This document shows, in pieces, positions 40,101-48,005 of a DNA stretch of 64,000 nt. The stretch is taken from assembly GCF_000716605.1 (NCBI RefSeq), contig NZ_JNXE01000041.1, positions 26,709-90,708 on the forward strand. Direction: 5' to 3'. This stretch comes from Streptomyces sp. NRRL F-525 (GTDB lineage Bacteria > Actinomycetota > Actinomycetes > Streptomycetales > Streptomycetaceae). The notes beneath the pieces were generated by a model, which saw only the letters and a program-made list of their open reading frames with translations, ran no database searches and was not told the origin of the DNA. The position numbers and the translations under genes were made by a program. Positions within the stretch are counted from its first letter, which is position 1. Every line of letters starts with the position of its first letter.

Positions 40101-41028
40101 CCGGTGCCAGTTCCGGGAGTTCGAGGCAGCGGCCGGTGAAGTCGGCGCGGACGCCGAGCACGACGACGGCGGGGTCCGGGCCGGTGGACAGCGCCCACAG
40201 GACCCGTACGAAGGCCCGTCGCTCGCTCTCGTCGGAGCAGAGGGTGAAGAGTTCCTCGAACTGGTCGACCAGCAGCACCGGCAGGACCGGTGGCGGGCGG
40301 CGGCCGTCCGCGCCGGGCGGGGCACTCTCCGAGCGGGCGCGGACCGCCTCCAGTAACGCCTCGGGGCGGTCGGTCAACTCCTGTGCGGTGAGGTCGAGTT
40401 CACTGCCGAGGACCTTCGTCGTCCGTTCGACGAGTTCGTCCAGCGGATGGGCGGTGGGCGTGAGCGCGACCACCGGCCAGCGCTCGGCGCCGGGCATCGG
40501 GAAGCCGCCGGGGCGGCGTAACGCGGGGACGAGACCGGCGTTCAGGAGCGAGGACTTGCCGGCGCCGGACGGGGCGACGAGCAACAGCGGTCCGCCGCCC
40601 ACGCGTTGGAAGACCCGCTCGACGAGCGCGGCCGTGGCCCGCTCCCGGCCGAAGAACCAGGCCGCGTCCTGCGGGGTGAACGCCGACAGTCCGCGATACG
40701 GACAAGTGGGGGTACCGGTGTCGGCGGCCGCCCCACCGCCGCGCTCCGCCGGGCCGGTCTCGCGCACCAGCCGGAGCAGCTCGCCGTCGGCGCGCAGGAT
40801 GTGGTCGCACTGGCGGGCCACGTCGACGGTCGCCCGCTTGACGCCGGTCTCGATCTTGCTGAGATAGCCCTTGCTGTAGTGCGTCTGACGTGCGAGATCG
40901 GCCAGCGACAGTCCGCGCTCCCGGCGCAGCCGTCTCAGCTGTGCGGGAAAGGACGGTGCGGCCTGTGCGGTGCTTCCCGGCTGGTCGGACCGGTCCACGC
41001 CCGCCTGTTCGTACTGCTGATCCCCCAA
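37165..41028 (-). CDS. XRE-nSTAND-WD40 signalling protein
   Basis: A 1287-residue protein. An XRE-type helix-turn-helix spans about residues 29-80 (ADLARQTHYSKGYLSKIETG). A nSTAND1-type P-loop NTPase begins at 'YRGLSAFTPQDAAWFFGRE', with Walker A APSGAGKSS (Lys158) and the Walker B-like 'VLLVDQFEELF'. A helical/TPR-like arm and one hydrophobic segment (about 575-595, LFATLAVLLGLALTAGGLAY) precede fourteen WD40 repeats, enough for two seven-bladed propellers. It starts with TTG behind GGGGGA. STAND proteins act as ligand-triggered oligomeric switches in signalling or defence. The ligand here is unknown. Confidence 0.9.
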   Translation of the reverse strand: MGDQQYEQAGVDRSDQPGSTAQAAPSFPAQLRRLRRERGLSLADLARQTHYSKGYLSKIETGVKRATVDVARQCDHILRADGELLRLVRETGPAERGGGAAADTGTPTCPYRGLSAFTPQDAAWFFGRERATAALVERVFQRVGGGPLLLVAPSGAGKSSLLNAGLVPALRRPGGFPMPGAERWPVVALTPTAHPLDELVERTTKVLGSELDLTAQELTDRPEALLEAVRARSESAPPGADGRRPPPVLPVLLVDQFEELFTLCSDESERRAFVRVLWALSTGPDPAVVVLGVRADFTGRCLELPELAPVFTDGLFVLLPMSVAELRASITRPAELAGITLEPGLVPLLLRDAGLRDEPGTVDRSNTPDDTPSGALPLVSHALLATWQQREDTTLTVAGYERTGGIQGAIARTAETVFAQLYPAEQKTIRRVLSRLVHVSDEGIVATRRRAGRSALMEQLADADAASAALDVFVRARLITVDRDTVEITHEALLHAWPRLRDWIDADRAGLLIHQQLAHAAAEWERENRDPSALYRGTRLDTVRAWADELDGRGRLGPREEAFLQASQAEEDARQHLARRQIRFRQALFATLAVLLGLALTAGGLAYEQRASALDQERVARSQALAVQSTSLAGSQPEASMLLAEEAYRADHTPEARGALLSTQAQAFSSRLVGRHGPVNAVAFAPNGRLLATAGAYGTVQLRRTSDHRTTATLTLPGRVRSVGFSPDGATLAATSSDGPVRIWGTADHRVRALLPASTTGARALAFDPRGRTLAVAGDDGTVQLWDIAGDRPTEVRLVGHTGRVNSLAYAPDGKMLASGGSDRTVRLWDTDRGRSLAVLRGHTDEVLGVAFAPDGRSVASGGVDRTVRLWDVALHRSTATLTGHSDDVNAVAYTPDGGTVVSAGGDGTTRLWDVRTGRPAAVLAGHTDYVMSVAVNSTGTTLATGGFDQSVVLWDLRGPVLTARPFTEVSQAAYSPDGTLLATADADHTVRLWDVARHRVVTTFTGHRESVFSVAFSPDGRTLASAGSDGTIRLWDVRSHRALATLTGHTGDVFSVAFAPDGRTLASAGADRTVRIWDVRSHRQLAVLNGHLDSANDVTFSPDGRTLASAGDDLTVRLWDTATHRPLATLTGHTGAVRGVAFSPDGRTLASSSNDGTVRLWDVRHRRFEASLTGHTGSVRGLAFSPDGHLLASSGSDRTVRLWDVAARRPWATLTGHTNAVWGVAFAPDGQTLASSSNDGTVRLWDLDLGDRLSRICRLRKAIGPEERKTLMPGLPVSFTPACAKP

Positions 41029-41136
41029 GGCATCCCCCTGGCACTGGCCTGTCCGGATCGTGGGACGGCGGATGCCCAGGTTACTGCGGGGGCCGGACAG
41101 CGAGAGAGGGCTTTCACCCGGAGTGGCGAAAACGGA

Positions 41137-41170
41137 ACGGCCGGGACCCGTGTGGACCGGTCCCGGCCGT
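41137..41170. terminator. hairpin after the small secreted protein gene
   Basis: ACGGCCGGGAC (41137-41147) pairs perfectly with GTCCCGGCCGT (41160-41170) over a 12-nt loop, 25 bp beyond the stop of the small secreted protein gene. One copy of GGACCGGTCC (41154-41163) straddles loop and stem. Confidence 0.65.
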
Positions 41171-41194
41171 GCTGCCCCGTGGGGGGAGATCCCG

Positions 41195-41572
41195 CTACGG
41201 CCTGTTGAGGACGATGGAGTTGATGGGCGTGAAGTTGCGGAGGAGGCCGTTGTCCTGGGCGATCGTGTCGGTGCAGTTCGTGCCGTTGGACCCGTTGCAC
41301 AGGGTCACGGACGCGCCGCCGGTCTGGTTGTTGAGGATCCAGTGCTGGCCGAACTGGTTGCTGAGGTTGTGGGCGCCGTAGCTGTAGTACACGTCGGTCG
41401 GGTGCGGGTTGTCCTTCGGGACCACTCCCTCGCCGTAGATGCAGACCGCCCCGGACGGGCATCCGTCCCAGGGGACACTGCCCGCGGGCTTCGCCTGGGC
41501 CGCCCCGCTCATCGCCACCACGGCGATGGTCGCGGTCGCGAACGCGGCGGCGGTGCTCAACATCTTGCGCAT
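41195..41572 (-). CDS. small secreted protein, possibly peptidase-inhibitor-like
   Basis: A 125-residue preprotein with a clear Sec signal (AMSGAAQA cleavage near residue 27) and a ~98-residue mature part with four cysteines, 'GCPSGAVCIYGEG' at the front and 'TLCNGSNGTNCTD' later, which suggests two disulfides. The opening pattern resembles Streptomyces I36-type inhibitor/beta-gamma-crystallin-like secreted proteins, but I am not certain of the family. It is transcribed alone, towards the nSTAND gene. Confidence 0.8.
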   Translation of the reverse strand: MRKMLSTAAAFATATIAVVAMSGAAQAKPAGSVPWDGCPSGAVCIYGEGVVPKDNPHPTDVYYSYGAHNLSNQFGQHWILNNQTGGASVTLCNGSNGTNCTDTIAQDNGLLRNFTPINSIVLNRP

Positions 41573-41661
41573 GTTTCCCCCTAGTGGGTCTCCTGCGTCG
41601 TCGCAGGCCGTGCTCCGTGCTGACGGGGATCAGCCTGTCCCGGCGGAGTCCGGGGGTCGAC

Positions 41662-41687
41662 GGGTTTCCCGTTGCCCGTCCGGGGTG
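41662..41687 (+). repeat. copy B of the 25-bp inverted pair
   Basis: GGGTTTCCCGTTGCCC followed by GTCCGGGGTG, inverted relative to the copy at 37098-37122. It starts 90 bp upstream of the small secreted protein gene. Both copies therefore lie 90-115 bp upstream of a secreted-protein start codon, in opposite orientation relative to the gene. Confidence 0.7.
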
Positions 41688-41731
41688 CGGCCGGGCAACC
41701 CCGTTTGATCAGGGGTTTTACGGTCCGGCGG

Positions 41732-42601
41732 TCAACCGGCGCGTCGCTCGGACGGCCTCCGCGGACCGAGCCCCAGTCGCTTCAGCGCGTATGTGTCCAG
41801 CCAACTCAGCACGCCGTTGAGGATCAGGGTCATCACCACCAGGACGATCAGGCCGGCGAACTCGGTGGCGGCGTCGAGGTTCATGGCAGAGGTGAACAGT
41901 TCGTGGCCGACGCCTTCGGAGGAGGCGATGAACTCGCCGCCGATGACGCCGAGGATCGCGAGCGGGCCGCCGGTCTTGAGCGCGGCGAAGAAGGGGGCGG
42001 CGAGGGTGGGGATCGTGACGTAGCCGAGGACGTGGTGGCGGCGGCCGCCCATCACCTGGACGATCTCGACGAGTTCGCGCTCGCGAAGACGCAGGCCGAG
42101 GTAGACGTTGTAGAAGACGACGAAGGACACGCCCGTGACGGCGATGTTGATCTTCGACCAGGGGCCGATGCCGAAGAACAGCAGGAAGAGCGGCGCGAGG
42201 GCGATCTTGGGGATGCCGTTGACGGCGGCGACCAGGGGTTCCAGGACCCGGCCCGCGAGCGAGAAGGAGCCCAGGAGGAGGCCCATCACCGTGCCGAGGA
42301 CCACGCCGATGGCGAATCCGGCGGCCACCTCGATCGACGTCACCCTGATGTCGATCCACCCGGAGGAGGAGCCGAGCAGCTTCCACAGGGCGTGCGACAC
42401 GTCGGTCGGCTTGCTGACCGCGTACTCCGGTAGGACCGGTCCACTCATCACCTGCCAGAGGACCAGGCAGAGCGCGATCACCGCGAGACGCAGGGCCACC
42501 ACGATGGCCGTGTCCCGCCAGCGGTCGTTGTTCCTGCGGCGTCGTTCGGTCGCGACCGCGACCTCGGTCGTGCTCCCGGGCGTGTCGGTGGCAGTCGCCA
42601 T
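41732..42601 (-). CDS. ABC transporter permease (SsuC/TauC-type)
   Basis: A 289-residue nitrate/sulfonate/taurine-type permease with about six helices and the EAA loop 'ELVEIVQVMGGRRHHVLGYVTIPTLAAP'. The ATG at 42601 has AAGGAG upstream. It is the last gene of the long catabolic operon. Its ATPase partner is encoded at the other end, about 13 kb upstream (55272-56078), and the binding protein directly before it. The transported substrate is probably the aromatic or polycarboxylic acid degraded by the operon. Confidence 0.92.
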   Translation of the reverse strand: MATATDTPGSTTEVAVATERRRRNNDRWRDTAIVVALRLAVIALCLVLWQVMSGPVLPEYAVSKPTDVSHALWKLLGSSSGWIDIRVTSIEVAAGFAIGVVLGTVMGLLLGSFSLAGRVLEPLVAAVNGIPKIALAPLFLLFFGIGPWSKINIAVTGVSFVVFYNVYLGLRLRERELVEIVQVMGGRRHHVLGYVTIPTLAAPFFAALKTGGPLAILGVIGGEFIASSEGVGHELFTSAMNLDAATEFAGLIVLVVMTLILNGVLSWLDTYALKRLGLGPRRPSERRAG

Positions 42602-42633
42602 CGTCTGCTCCTTCCGCTTTCTCGCCGGCCGTG

Positions 42634-43677
42634 TCATGGCAGGTAGGTGTTGGTCCAGTCGCTCGTGGTGACCTTGGCTCCGTCGGGGAGCGCGCCTATC
42701 GCGTCGATGAAGGCCGTCGTGGTGTTCCAAGTGGCGGCGTCCATCGAGGACTTGGCCGGCCAGTCGACCTGTTCGAGGCTGCCTTCGAGGACCTTGGCCG
42801 GTACGCCGGGCAGCGCCTTCTGCGCTACGGCCAGCACGGTCTTGTCCTGCTTGTCGGCGAGGTGCGTCCGCATGTAGGCGGTGCCCTGCTGGACGGCCGT
42901 GACGAACTTCTTCGCGATGTCGGCGTGCCCGGTGGCGTAGCTCTTCTGGGCGACCACGAACTGGCTGTATCCCGAGTGCGTGGCGTCCCATTCGGGCACG
43001 GTCAGAGGCGTCGCTACGACGATGCCGTCCCCGGAATCGGCGATCTGCAGGGGCAGCGGTTCCGAGGTGACGAACCAGTCGATCTCGTGGTTGTTGAGCG
43101 CGGCCTTGTCCGCGACCGGGCTGGGCAGCGACACCCACTTCAGCTTGGTGGGGTCGACGCCGTGGGATTTGAGGAAGATCCCGGCCTCGGCCTTGGTGTT
43201 GGCCGAGCTGGCCCCCGCGGTCGAGTCGGCCAGCGCCTTCGCGACCTCGGCGGCCGGGGTGGAGGCGGTCAGGTCGTGGTCCTGGGCGAACTTCTTGCTG
43301 ACGACGAGCCCGAGCGGGTTGCCCAGCCCGTCGGCGGCGAGCGCGGTCTCCGGGAGCCCCTTGGACAGCGCGGTCACGAACCCGGTCGGGCTGTCGTGGA
43401 GGAACTGCACGGAGCCCGCCTGGAGGGCCGAGGGTCCGGTCGCGGCGGTCAGCGTCACGTACTTGATCTTGAGCCCCTGCTTGCGGAAGTAGCCGTTGGC
43501 GTCGGCCACTTTGAGGGGCAGGTCGAAGATGTTGCCGCCGGTGCCGACCGTCACGGTGGTGAGTCCGTCGGCGCTCGCCGAGGAGTCGCCGCCGCACGCG
43601 GTGAGCAGCGCCGTGCCGAGCGCCATGGTCGCCGCCAGCGCGACGGCGGTACGGGTGTCCGCGGTGCGTAGTCTCAT
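42634..43677 (-). CDS. ABC transporter substrate-binding lipoprotein (SsuA/NMT1-type)
   Basis: A 347-residue binding protein with lipobox 'LLTACGG' (Cys28). The NMT1/SsuA-like fold is indicated by 'GTGGNIFDLPLKVADANGYFRKQGLKIKYV' and 'SGYSQFVVAQKSYATGHADIAKKFV'. It lies 32 bp upstream of the permease and 11 bp after the carboxylesterase. It delivers substrate to the SsuC/SsuB-type transporter. A carboxylated aromatic is the inferred ligand. Confidence 0.9.
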   Translation of the reverse strand: MRLRTADTRTAVALAATMALGTALLTACGGDSSASADGLTTVTVGTGGNIFDLPLKVADANGYFRKQGLKIKYVTLTAATGPSALQAGSVQFLHDSPTGFVTALSKGLPETALAADGLGNPLGLVVSKKFAQDHDLTASTPAAEVAKALADSTAGASSANTKAEAGIFLKSHGVDPTKLKWVSLPSPVADKAALNNHEIDWFVTSEPLPLQIADSGDGIVVATPLTVPEWDATHSGYSQFVVAQKSYATGHADIAKKFVTAVQQGTAYMRTHLADKQDKTVLAVAQKALPGVPAKVLEGSLEQVDWPAKSSMDAATWNTTTAFIDAIGALPDGAKVTTSDWTNTYLP

Positions 43678-43688
43678 GAGGTCTCCTG

Positions 43689-45278
43689 TCACCATGCCTG
43701 CTGCGTACGGAAGAAGCGCTTCCAGAAGTCGAGCCGGGCGGGCTCCGCGACCGGGACCGGTCCAAAGCCCTCGCCGACCTGCATGACCGTCGCCGAACTG
43801 GGGTTGTACGGCGGCCAGTTGGGCAGTCCGGGTCCGTTCGGGTCGCCGGTGGCGACGAAGTTGGCCCAGTAGCCGGACATGGTCGCCGCGACGGCCCGGT
43901 CCTCGGCGGTCCACTCGGCGTCGTCCTGGTCGAGGTTGTCGAGGACGAAGTCGATCTCGGAACTGTGCGAGGCGCGCCGCGGGTTCTGCCCGCGTGCCGG
44001 GGAGCGGTGGGTCCAGAAGTACGTGTAGACCGGCCGGCCCGCGTGTCTGGCCCAGTCCGTGCCCCAAAGGAACGTGGAGACACGGGCGTTGTCGCGCACG
44101 GACGCGCTGTGGGCCCGGCCCGCCGCGTCGTCGTCGGCCGCCGGGTACAGCCGCAGGAACTCGTCGGCCATCTCGCCGAACTTCCGTCGGGCCGCGGCCT
44201 CGTAGTCGTCGAGGGTGACGTGGACGGGTGGCATGCCCGGGCGCCAGGCCTTCTTGCCGGCCGTGCGGTAGGCGGCGAAGGTGCTCTCGGGGACGGCTCC
44301 GCTCTCGTCACGGTTGTTGCCGGCGAGGTAACCGACGTTGTTCTGGAGCCCTTTGGCGTACGTCTCGTCATAGCCGGCGGGGAGTACCCAGCCGTCGACG
44401 ACGGGCCGGAACAGCGGCGGCTTCGCCGAACTCCCGGTCTCCACACGGGAGTCGACGGCCGCGTCCCCGTCGACGAGTTTCTGCCAGGGCAGCGACCGCA
44501 GCCTCGCGAGCGAGGGGCCGCCGCGCTCCTCGGCGTACCGTGCGCCCGCGCTCTCGGCGTCGGGCAGGGTGCGGTACGACGTTGCCAGGTAACGGAGTTC
44601 TGGGTCGCGCGCGTGGCGGGCGTGGCTCTGGGCGACGGCGCGGTGGAAGAGGCCCTGGGCGAGCGGGGACATGGCCAGGAAGTTGACGGCTCCGGCCCCT
44701 GCGGACTGTCCGGCGATGGTGACGCGGCCGGGGTCGCCGCCGAAGTTGGTGATGTTGTCGCGGACCCAGCGCAGGACGGCGACGCAGTCGAGGAGGCCGT
44801 AGTTGCCGGAGGCGTGGTGGCCGGACTCGGCACTGAGTTCGGGGGTGGCGAGGAAACCGAAGGCGCCCAGGCGGTAGTTGAAGGTGACGACGACGAGCCC
44901 TTTGCGGGCGAGGGCCTCGCCGTCGTAGCGGGGGCTCGCGCCGGTGCCGACGCGGAAGCCGCCGCCGTAGATCCAGACCAGGACCGGGCGGCGCTCCTCG
45001 GTGGAGGTTGCACCGGTCCAAACGTTGAGGTTCAGGCAGTCCTCGCTCATCGGGAGGTCGATCCCGGCGATCTCGCTGTTGGGGGCCTGCGGGCACATCG
45101 GGCCGAAGGTGCGGGCCGCGCGTACACCGGGCCAGGTCGGCGGGGGCTGGGGCGGGCGCCAGCGCAACTCCCCCACCGGGGGCGCCGCGTAGGGGATGCC
45201 CCGGAAGACCGTGACTGCGCGGTCGCGGCCCGGTATGCCCTCCACCAGCCCTGCTTCGGTTTCCACTGGGTGGCGCAT
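43689..45278 (-). CDS. type B carboxylesterase
   Basis: A 529-residue carboxylesterase/para-nitrobenzyl-esterase-like enzyme. The oxyanion hole is 'WIYGGGFRVG', the nucleophile Ser192 is in 'TIAGQSAGAGAVNFLA', the acid is in 'GNNRDESGAV' and the histidine region is 'ASHSSEIDFVLDN'. The early 'SEDCLNLNVW' signature is intact. There is no signal peptide. In the operon it may de-esterify a phthalate-type or phenolic ester before ring or side-chain degradation. Confidence 0.92.
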   Translation of the reverse strand: MRHPVETEAGLVEGIPGRDRAVTVFRGIPYAAPPVGELRWRPPQPPPTWPGVRAARTFGPMCPQAPNSEIAGIDLPMSEDCLNLNVWTGATSTEERRPVLVWIYGGGFRVGTGASPRYDGEALARKGLVVVTFNYRLGAFGFLATPELSAESGHHASGNYGLLDCVAVLRWVRDNITNFGGDPGRVTIAGQSAGAGAVNFLAMSPLAQGLFHRAVAQSHARHARDPELRYLATSYRTLPDAESAGARYAEERGGPSLARLRSLPWQKLVDGDAAVDSRVETGSSAKPPLFRPVVDGWVLPAGYDETYAKGLQNNVGYLAGNNRDESGAVPESTFAAYRTAGKKAWRPGMPPVHVTLDDYEAAARRKFGEMADEFLRLYPAADDDAAGRAHSASVRDNARVSTFLWGTDWARHAGRPVYTYFWTHRSPARGQNPRRASHSSEIDFVLDNLDQDDAEWTAEDRAVAATMSGYWANFVATGDPNGPGLPNWPPYNPSSATVMQVGEGFGPVPVAEPARLDFWKRFFRTQQAW

Positions 45279-45311
45279 GAAGACCCTTTCTCGTGTGCGG
45301 CGAGTGGTCGG

Positions 45312-46025
45312 TCAGTCGGTGGCGTGGGCGGGGCTGTCGCGGGCGGAGCGCAGCAGGAGTGCCTGGCGGGCTGAGGCCACGTGGTGGCGCATCGCGGCGA
45401 CGGCCGCCTCGGGGTTGCGGGTGACGATGGCGAGGAGGATCGCCTGGTGCTCCTCCAGCGAACCGGCGCGCGGGTGCGGGGCGGAGAGGTTGCGGTACTG
45501 GCGCATGACGAGCGGGTAGAGCAGCGTGTCGTAGGCCTTGGCGAGGGTCTGCTGGTGGGCGGCCTGTTTGACCTGCTGGTGGAAGTGGCGGTTGCCGCGC
45601 GAGTAGGCGGCCTGGTCGCCGCGCGCCTTGCAGTCCTCCATCTCCCGGAGGGTGGAGCGGAGTTGGGCGATCTCCTCGTCGGTGGCGCGTTCGGCGGCCT
45701 TCCCGGCGAGGGCGGACTCCAGCGTCTCGCGGGCCTCCAGGATGTCCGCGGCCTCCTCGACGGAGAAACTCCGGGTGCGGACACCGCGGTTGACCTCGCT
45801 GGTGACGTAGCCCTCCTGGGTCAGCCGGACCAGCACCGCCCGCATGGTGCTGCGCGAGACGTTGAACATCCTGGTCAGGTCGGCCTCGGTGAGCCGGGTG
45901 CCCGGCTCGACGCTGCCCGACAGGAGCAGCGAGCGCAGCCCGTCGTAGGCCTGGCTGTGCCGGGTGGGCGACGTCCGGCCCGGATCCACGACGTCGTCGT
46001 AACCGCTGATGTCCACCTTGATCAC
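45312..46025 (-). CDS. GntR family regulator, FCD (FadR/VanR) subgroup
   Basis: A 237-residue regulator. The winged helix is at about residues 25-90 ('RLTEADLTRMFNVSRSTMRAVLVRLTQEGYV'), and the helical FCD ligand domain follows with metal-binding histidines in 'NRHFHQQV', 'EEHQAI' and 'MRHHV'. FCD regulators respond to carboxylic acids and bind T-N-GT-N3-AC-N-A sites. Three such sites (TTGTYSGACAA) lie at the head of this operon at 56068-56262, making it the obvious candidate repressor. GTG start. Confidence 0.92.
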   Translation of the reverse strand: MIKVDISGYDDVVDPGRTSPTRHSQAYDGLRSLLLSGSVEPGTRLTEADLTRMFNVSRSTMRAVLVRLTQEGYVTSEVNRGVRTRSFSVEEAADILEARETLESALAGKAAERATDEEIAQLRSTLREMEDCKARGDQAAYSRGNRHFHQQVKQAAHQQTLAKAYDTLLYPLVMRQYRNLSAPHPRAGSLEEHQAILLAIVTRNPEAAVAAMRHHVASARQALLLRSARDSPAHATD

Positions 46026-46086
46026 CTGTGTGTTCTCGGAAGGGTTGCCGGCCGCTGATGTCGGCCGTTCCGGGAGTATGTCCCGT

Positions 46087-46947
46087 TCAGGCGCCTTCTT
46101 CGGTCAGCCCGGGGTACAGCCGTCGTGCCGTGCCGGCGAAGATCGCCTGCCGGGCGTCGTCCGGGAGTACGGCGAGGACGTCCTCGGCCAAGCGCAGCAG
46201 TTCGGGCAACGACTGTTCCGCGGCAGGGCAGTTGGAGCCCCACGCGATCCGGTCGGCGCCGAACGCGGCTACGACGGGTTCGAGGAAGTCGGCCGCGGCT
46301 TTCCCGGCGTCGTACAGCCGCTCCAGATTGCGGTGGGTGAGTTTCAGGAACAGGCCCGGGTGCTGGGCGAGTTCGGCGACATCGGCACCGGCGCGGGCGG
46401 GCGAGGCGGCGATGTCCGGGTAGCCGATGTGGTCGAGGAGGACCCTGACGTCCGGGAACCGCTCCAGCACCTGCCGGAGTTGCTTGGTAGCCGCCCCGAG
46501 CCGCATCTGCAGACAGACGGTGATGCCCAACTCCCCCGCCCGGCGCCAGAATTCATACGTCTCGGGAGCCGCGAACCACTCCCCCTGCGTCGGCACCGTG
46601 CTGCCGCTCGTGAACAGCCGCACCCCGGCGAGGCCTCCGTCGCCGACCTCGTTCGTCAGGATGTCGGCGGCGGCCGGGCGCAGCGGATCGAAAGTACCGA
46701 CGGCGACGAAACGTCCCGGGCGGCTGCGGCAACTGTCGAGGACATAGGAGTTGTCGTAGCCGTAGGCCGTGGTCGCCTGGACGAGGACGGCCTGGCCGAT
46801 GCCCGCCTCTTCCATCCGGGTCACCATCCCGGCGGCGGTCACCGGCCGGGACTCGGCCCACGCCGACTGCTTGCCGCCGATCGGCGCCCGCGGATACCGG
46901 GCCTGGTCCTCCGAGATGATGTGGCAGTGCGCGTCGACCACGTCCAT
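46087..46947 (-). CDS. amidohydrolase, 2-pyrone-4,6-dicarboxylate lactonase-like
   Basis: A 286-residue TIM-barrel amidohydrolase. The HxH motif is 'DAHCHI' (His7, His9), followed by 'VRLFTSG', 'VLLDHIGYPD' and the terminal 'IAWGSNCP' strand. The layout matches LigI-type lactonases (PDC to 4-oxalomesaconate) and related L-fucono/galactono lactonases. Together with the LigJ-like hydratase and aldolase in the operon, a lactone hydrolysis feeding the 4-oxalomesaconate route is plausible. Confidence 0.85.
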   Translation of the reverse strand: MDVVDAHCHIISEDQARYPRAPIGGKQSAWAESRPVTAAGMVTRMEEAGIGQAVLVQATTAYGYDNSYVLDSCRSRPGRFVAVGTFDPLRPAAADILTNEVGDGGLAGVRLFTSGSTVPTQGEWFAAPETYEFWRRAGELGITVCLQMRLGAATKQLRQVLERFPDVRVLLDHIGYPDIAASPARAGADVAELAQHPGLFLKLTHRNLERLYDAGKAAADFLEPVVAAFGADRIAWGSNCPAAEQSLPELLRLAEDVLAVLPDDARQAIFAGTARRLYPGLTEEGA

Positions 46948-46980
46948 GGTCCAACTCCCTTGTGCGGTACGTCATTTCGG

Positions 46981-47955
46981 TCAGGCATCGGGGTGGTCGC
47001 CGGTGGCGAACAGAGCGTGCGGGTCGGTCGGGAAACCGGGGTCGAGGAGGCCCTGGTCCCGGGAGAACCGCACGAGCGCGGCGAGGCTCGGCTCGTTGGC
47101 GTCGATGCCGTAGGGGACGGGGTCGCCGCCGATCTGCCGCGCCTGACGGGCGAAGCGGGGTTGCGTCAACCAGTCGGGATCGGCGGCGAGTTGCCTGCGC
47201 TTGCTGTCGACGAAGGCCGTGTAGAGCTTGGCGGGGAGGGCTGGGTCGCGTTCGACCAGGTCGGAGCGGAGCGCGATGAGGGAGTGCAGCGGGTAGATGC
47301 CGGTGCGCAAGTACCAGTCCACGGCGAGGACTTCGGCGTCCGGGAAGAGCGGGTACGGCCCGTCGCCGACCCCCTCGTCCGCCGCCGCCCAGCCCGCCCG
47401 GGGTGCGCCCGCCCGGCCGGTGCCCGCGTTGCCGGTGAACGCGGCGTCGAGGTCACCGGCGTGCAGCAGCTCGCCCAACGACCGTCCGTCCGCGACCCGT
47501 TCGACGTTCGTCGGGGTACGACCCTCGATGTGGTCGTCGTCGTCCACCACCCAGGTGATCTTCTCGATGTCCACGCCGTACTGCTCGGCGAGGATGCCGC
47601 GCACCCACACCCCGGTGGTCACCGTGTACGCGCGGACCCCGACTCGGCGGCCCTCCAAGTCGCGGGGCGCGCGGATGGCCGAGTCCTCGGCGCACTGCAC
47701 GTCTCCGTGGTGGAAACGGCGGTTGAGGAACACCGGGATCGCGGTGAGCGGTACGCCCTCCTGTCTGGCCATCAGGTAGGAGACGGGGGCGAGTTCGCAC
47801 ACGTCGAACTCCAGGTCGCGGATCATCCGCCGGTAGGCGCCGATGACCGGCCGGACCTCGACCGGCTCGATCCTGTACCCGTCCAGCTCGACCTCGCCGT
47901 CGAGGAGCGCCTTCCCGTGCGGGTACTCCCCGAGGGCCACCGAGAGCTTTTGCAT
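46981..47955 (-). CDS. 4,5-dihydroxyphthalate decarboxylase-like protein, paralogue 1
   Basis: A 324-residue protein with the periplasmic-binding-protein-like fold of 4,5-dihydroxyphthalate decarboxylases (Pht5) but no export signal. Diagnostic segments are 'FDVCELAPVSYLMAR', 'NRRFHHGDVQ' and 'GRRVGVRAYTVTTGVWVRGILAEQYGVD'. Two more paralogues lie upstream in the same operon (48006-48875 and 50045-50950). It may decarboxylate an aromatic or unsaturated carboxylate. Which one is unknown. Confidence 0.82.
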   Translation of the reverse strand: MQKLSVALGEYPHGKALLDGEVELDGYRIEPVEVRPVIGAYRRMIRDLEFDVCELAPVSYLMARQEGVPLTAIPVFLNRRFHHGDVQCAEDSAIRAPRDLEGRRVGVRAYTVTTGVWVRGILAEQYGVDIEKITWVVDDDDHIEGRTPTNVERVADGRSLGELLHAGDLDAAFTGNAGTGRAGAPRAGWAAADEGVGDGPYPLFPDAEVLAVDWYLRTGIYPLHSLIALRSDLVERDPALPAKLYTAFVDSKRRQLAADPDWLTQPRFARQARQIGGDPVPYGIDANEPSLAALVRFSRDQGLLDPGFPTDPHALFATGDHPDA

Positions 47956-48005
47956 TCCCTGCCTTCCGATCGTTGGGTGTACCGGCTACGGCCGTCCGCG
48001 CCGGC

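Noticed and set aside
37165..41028. Avs-type or other named anti-phage defence system
   Set aside because: There is a STAND domain but no effector nuclease or adjacent defence genes, and the XRE/WD40 layout is common in Streptomyces without known defence function.
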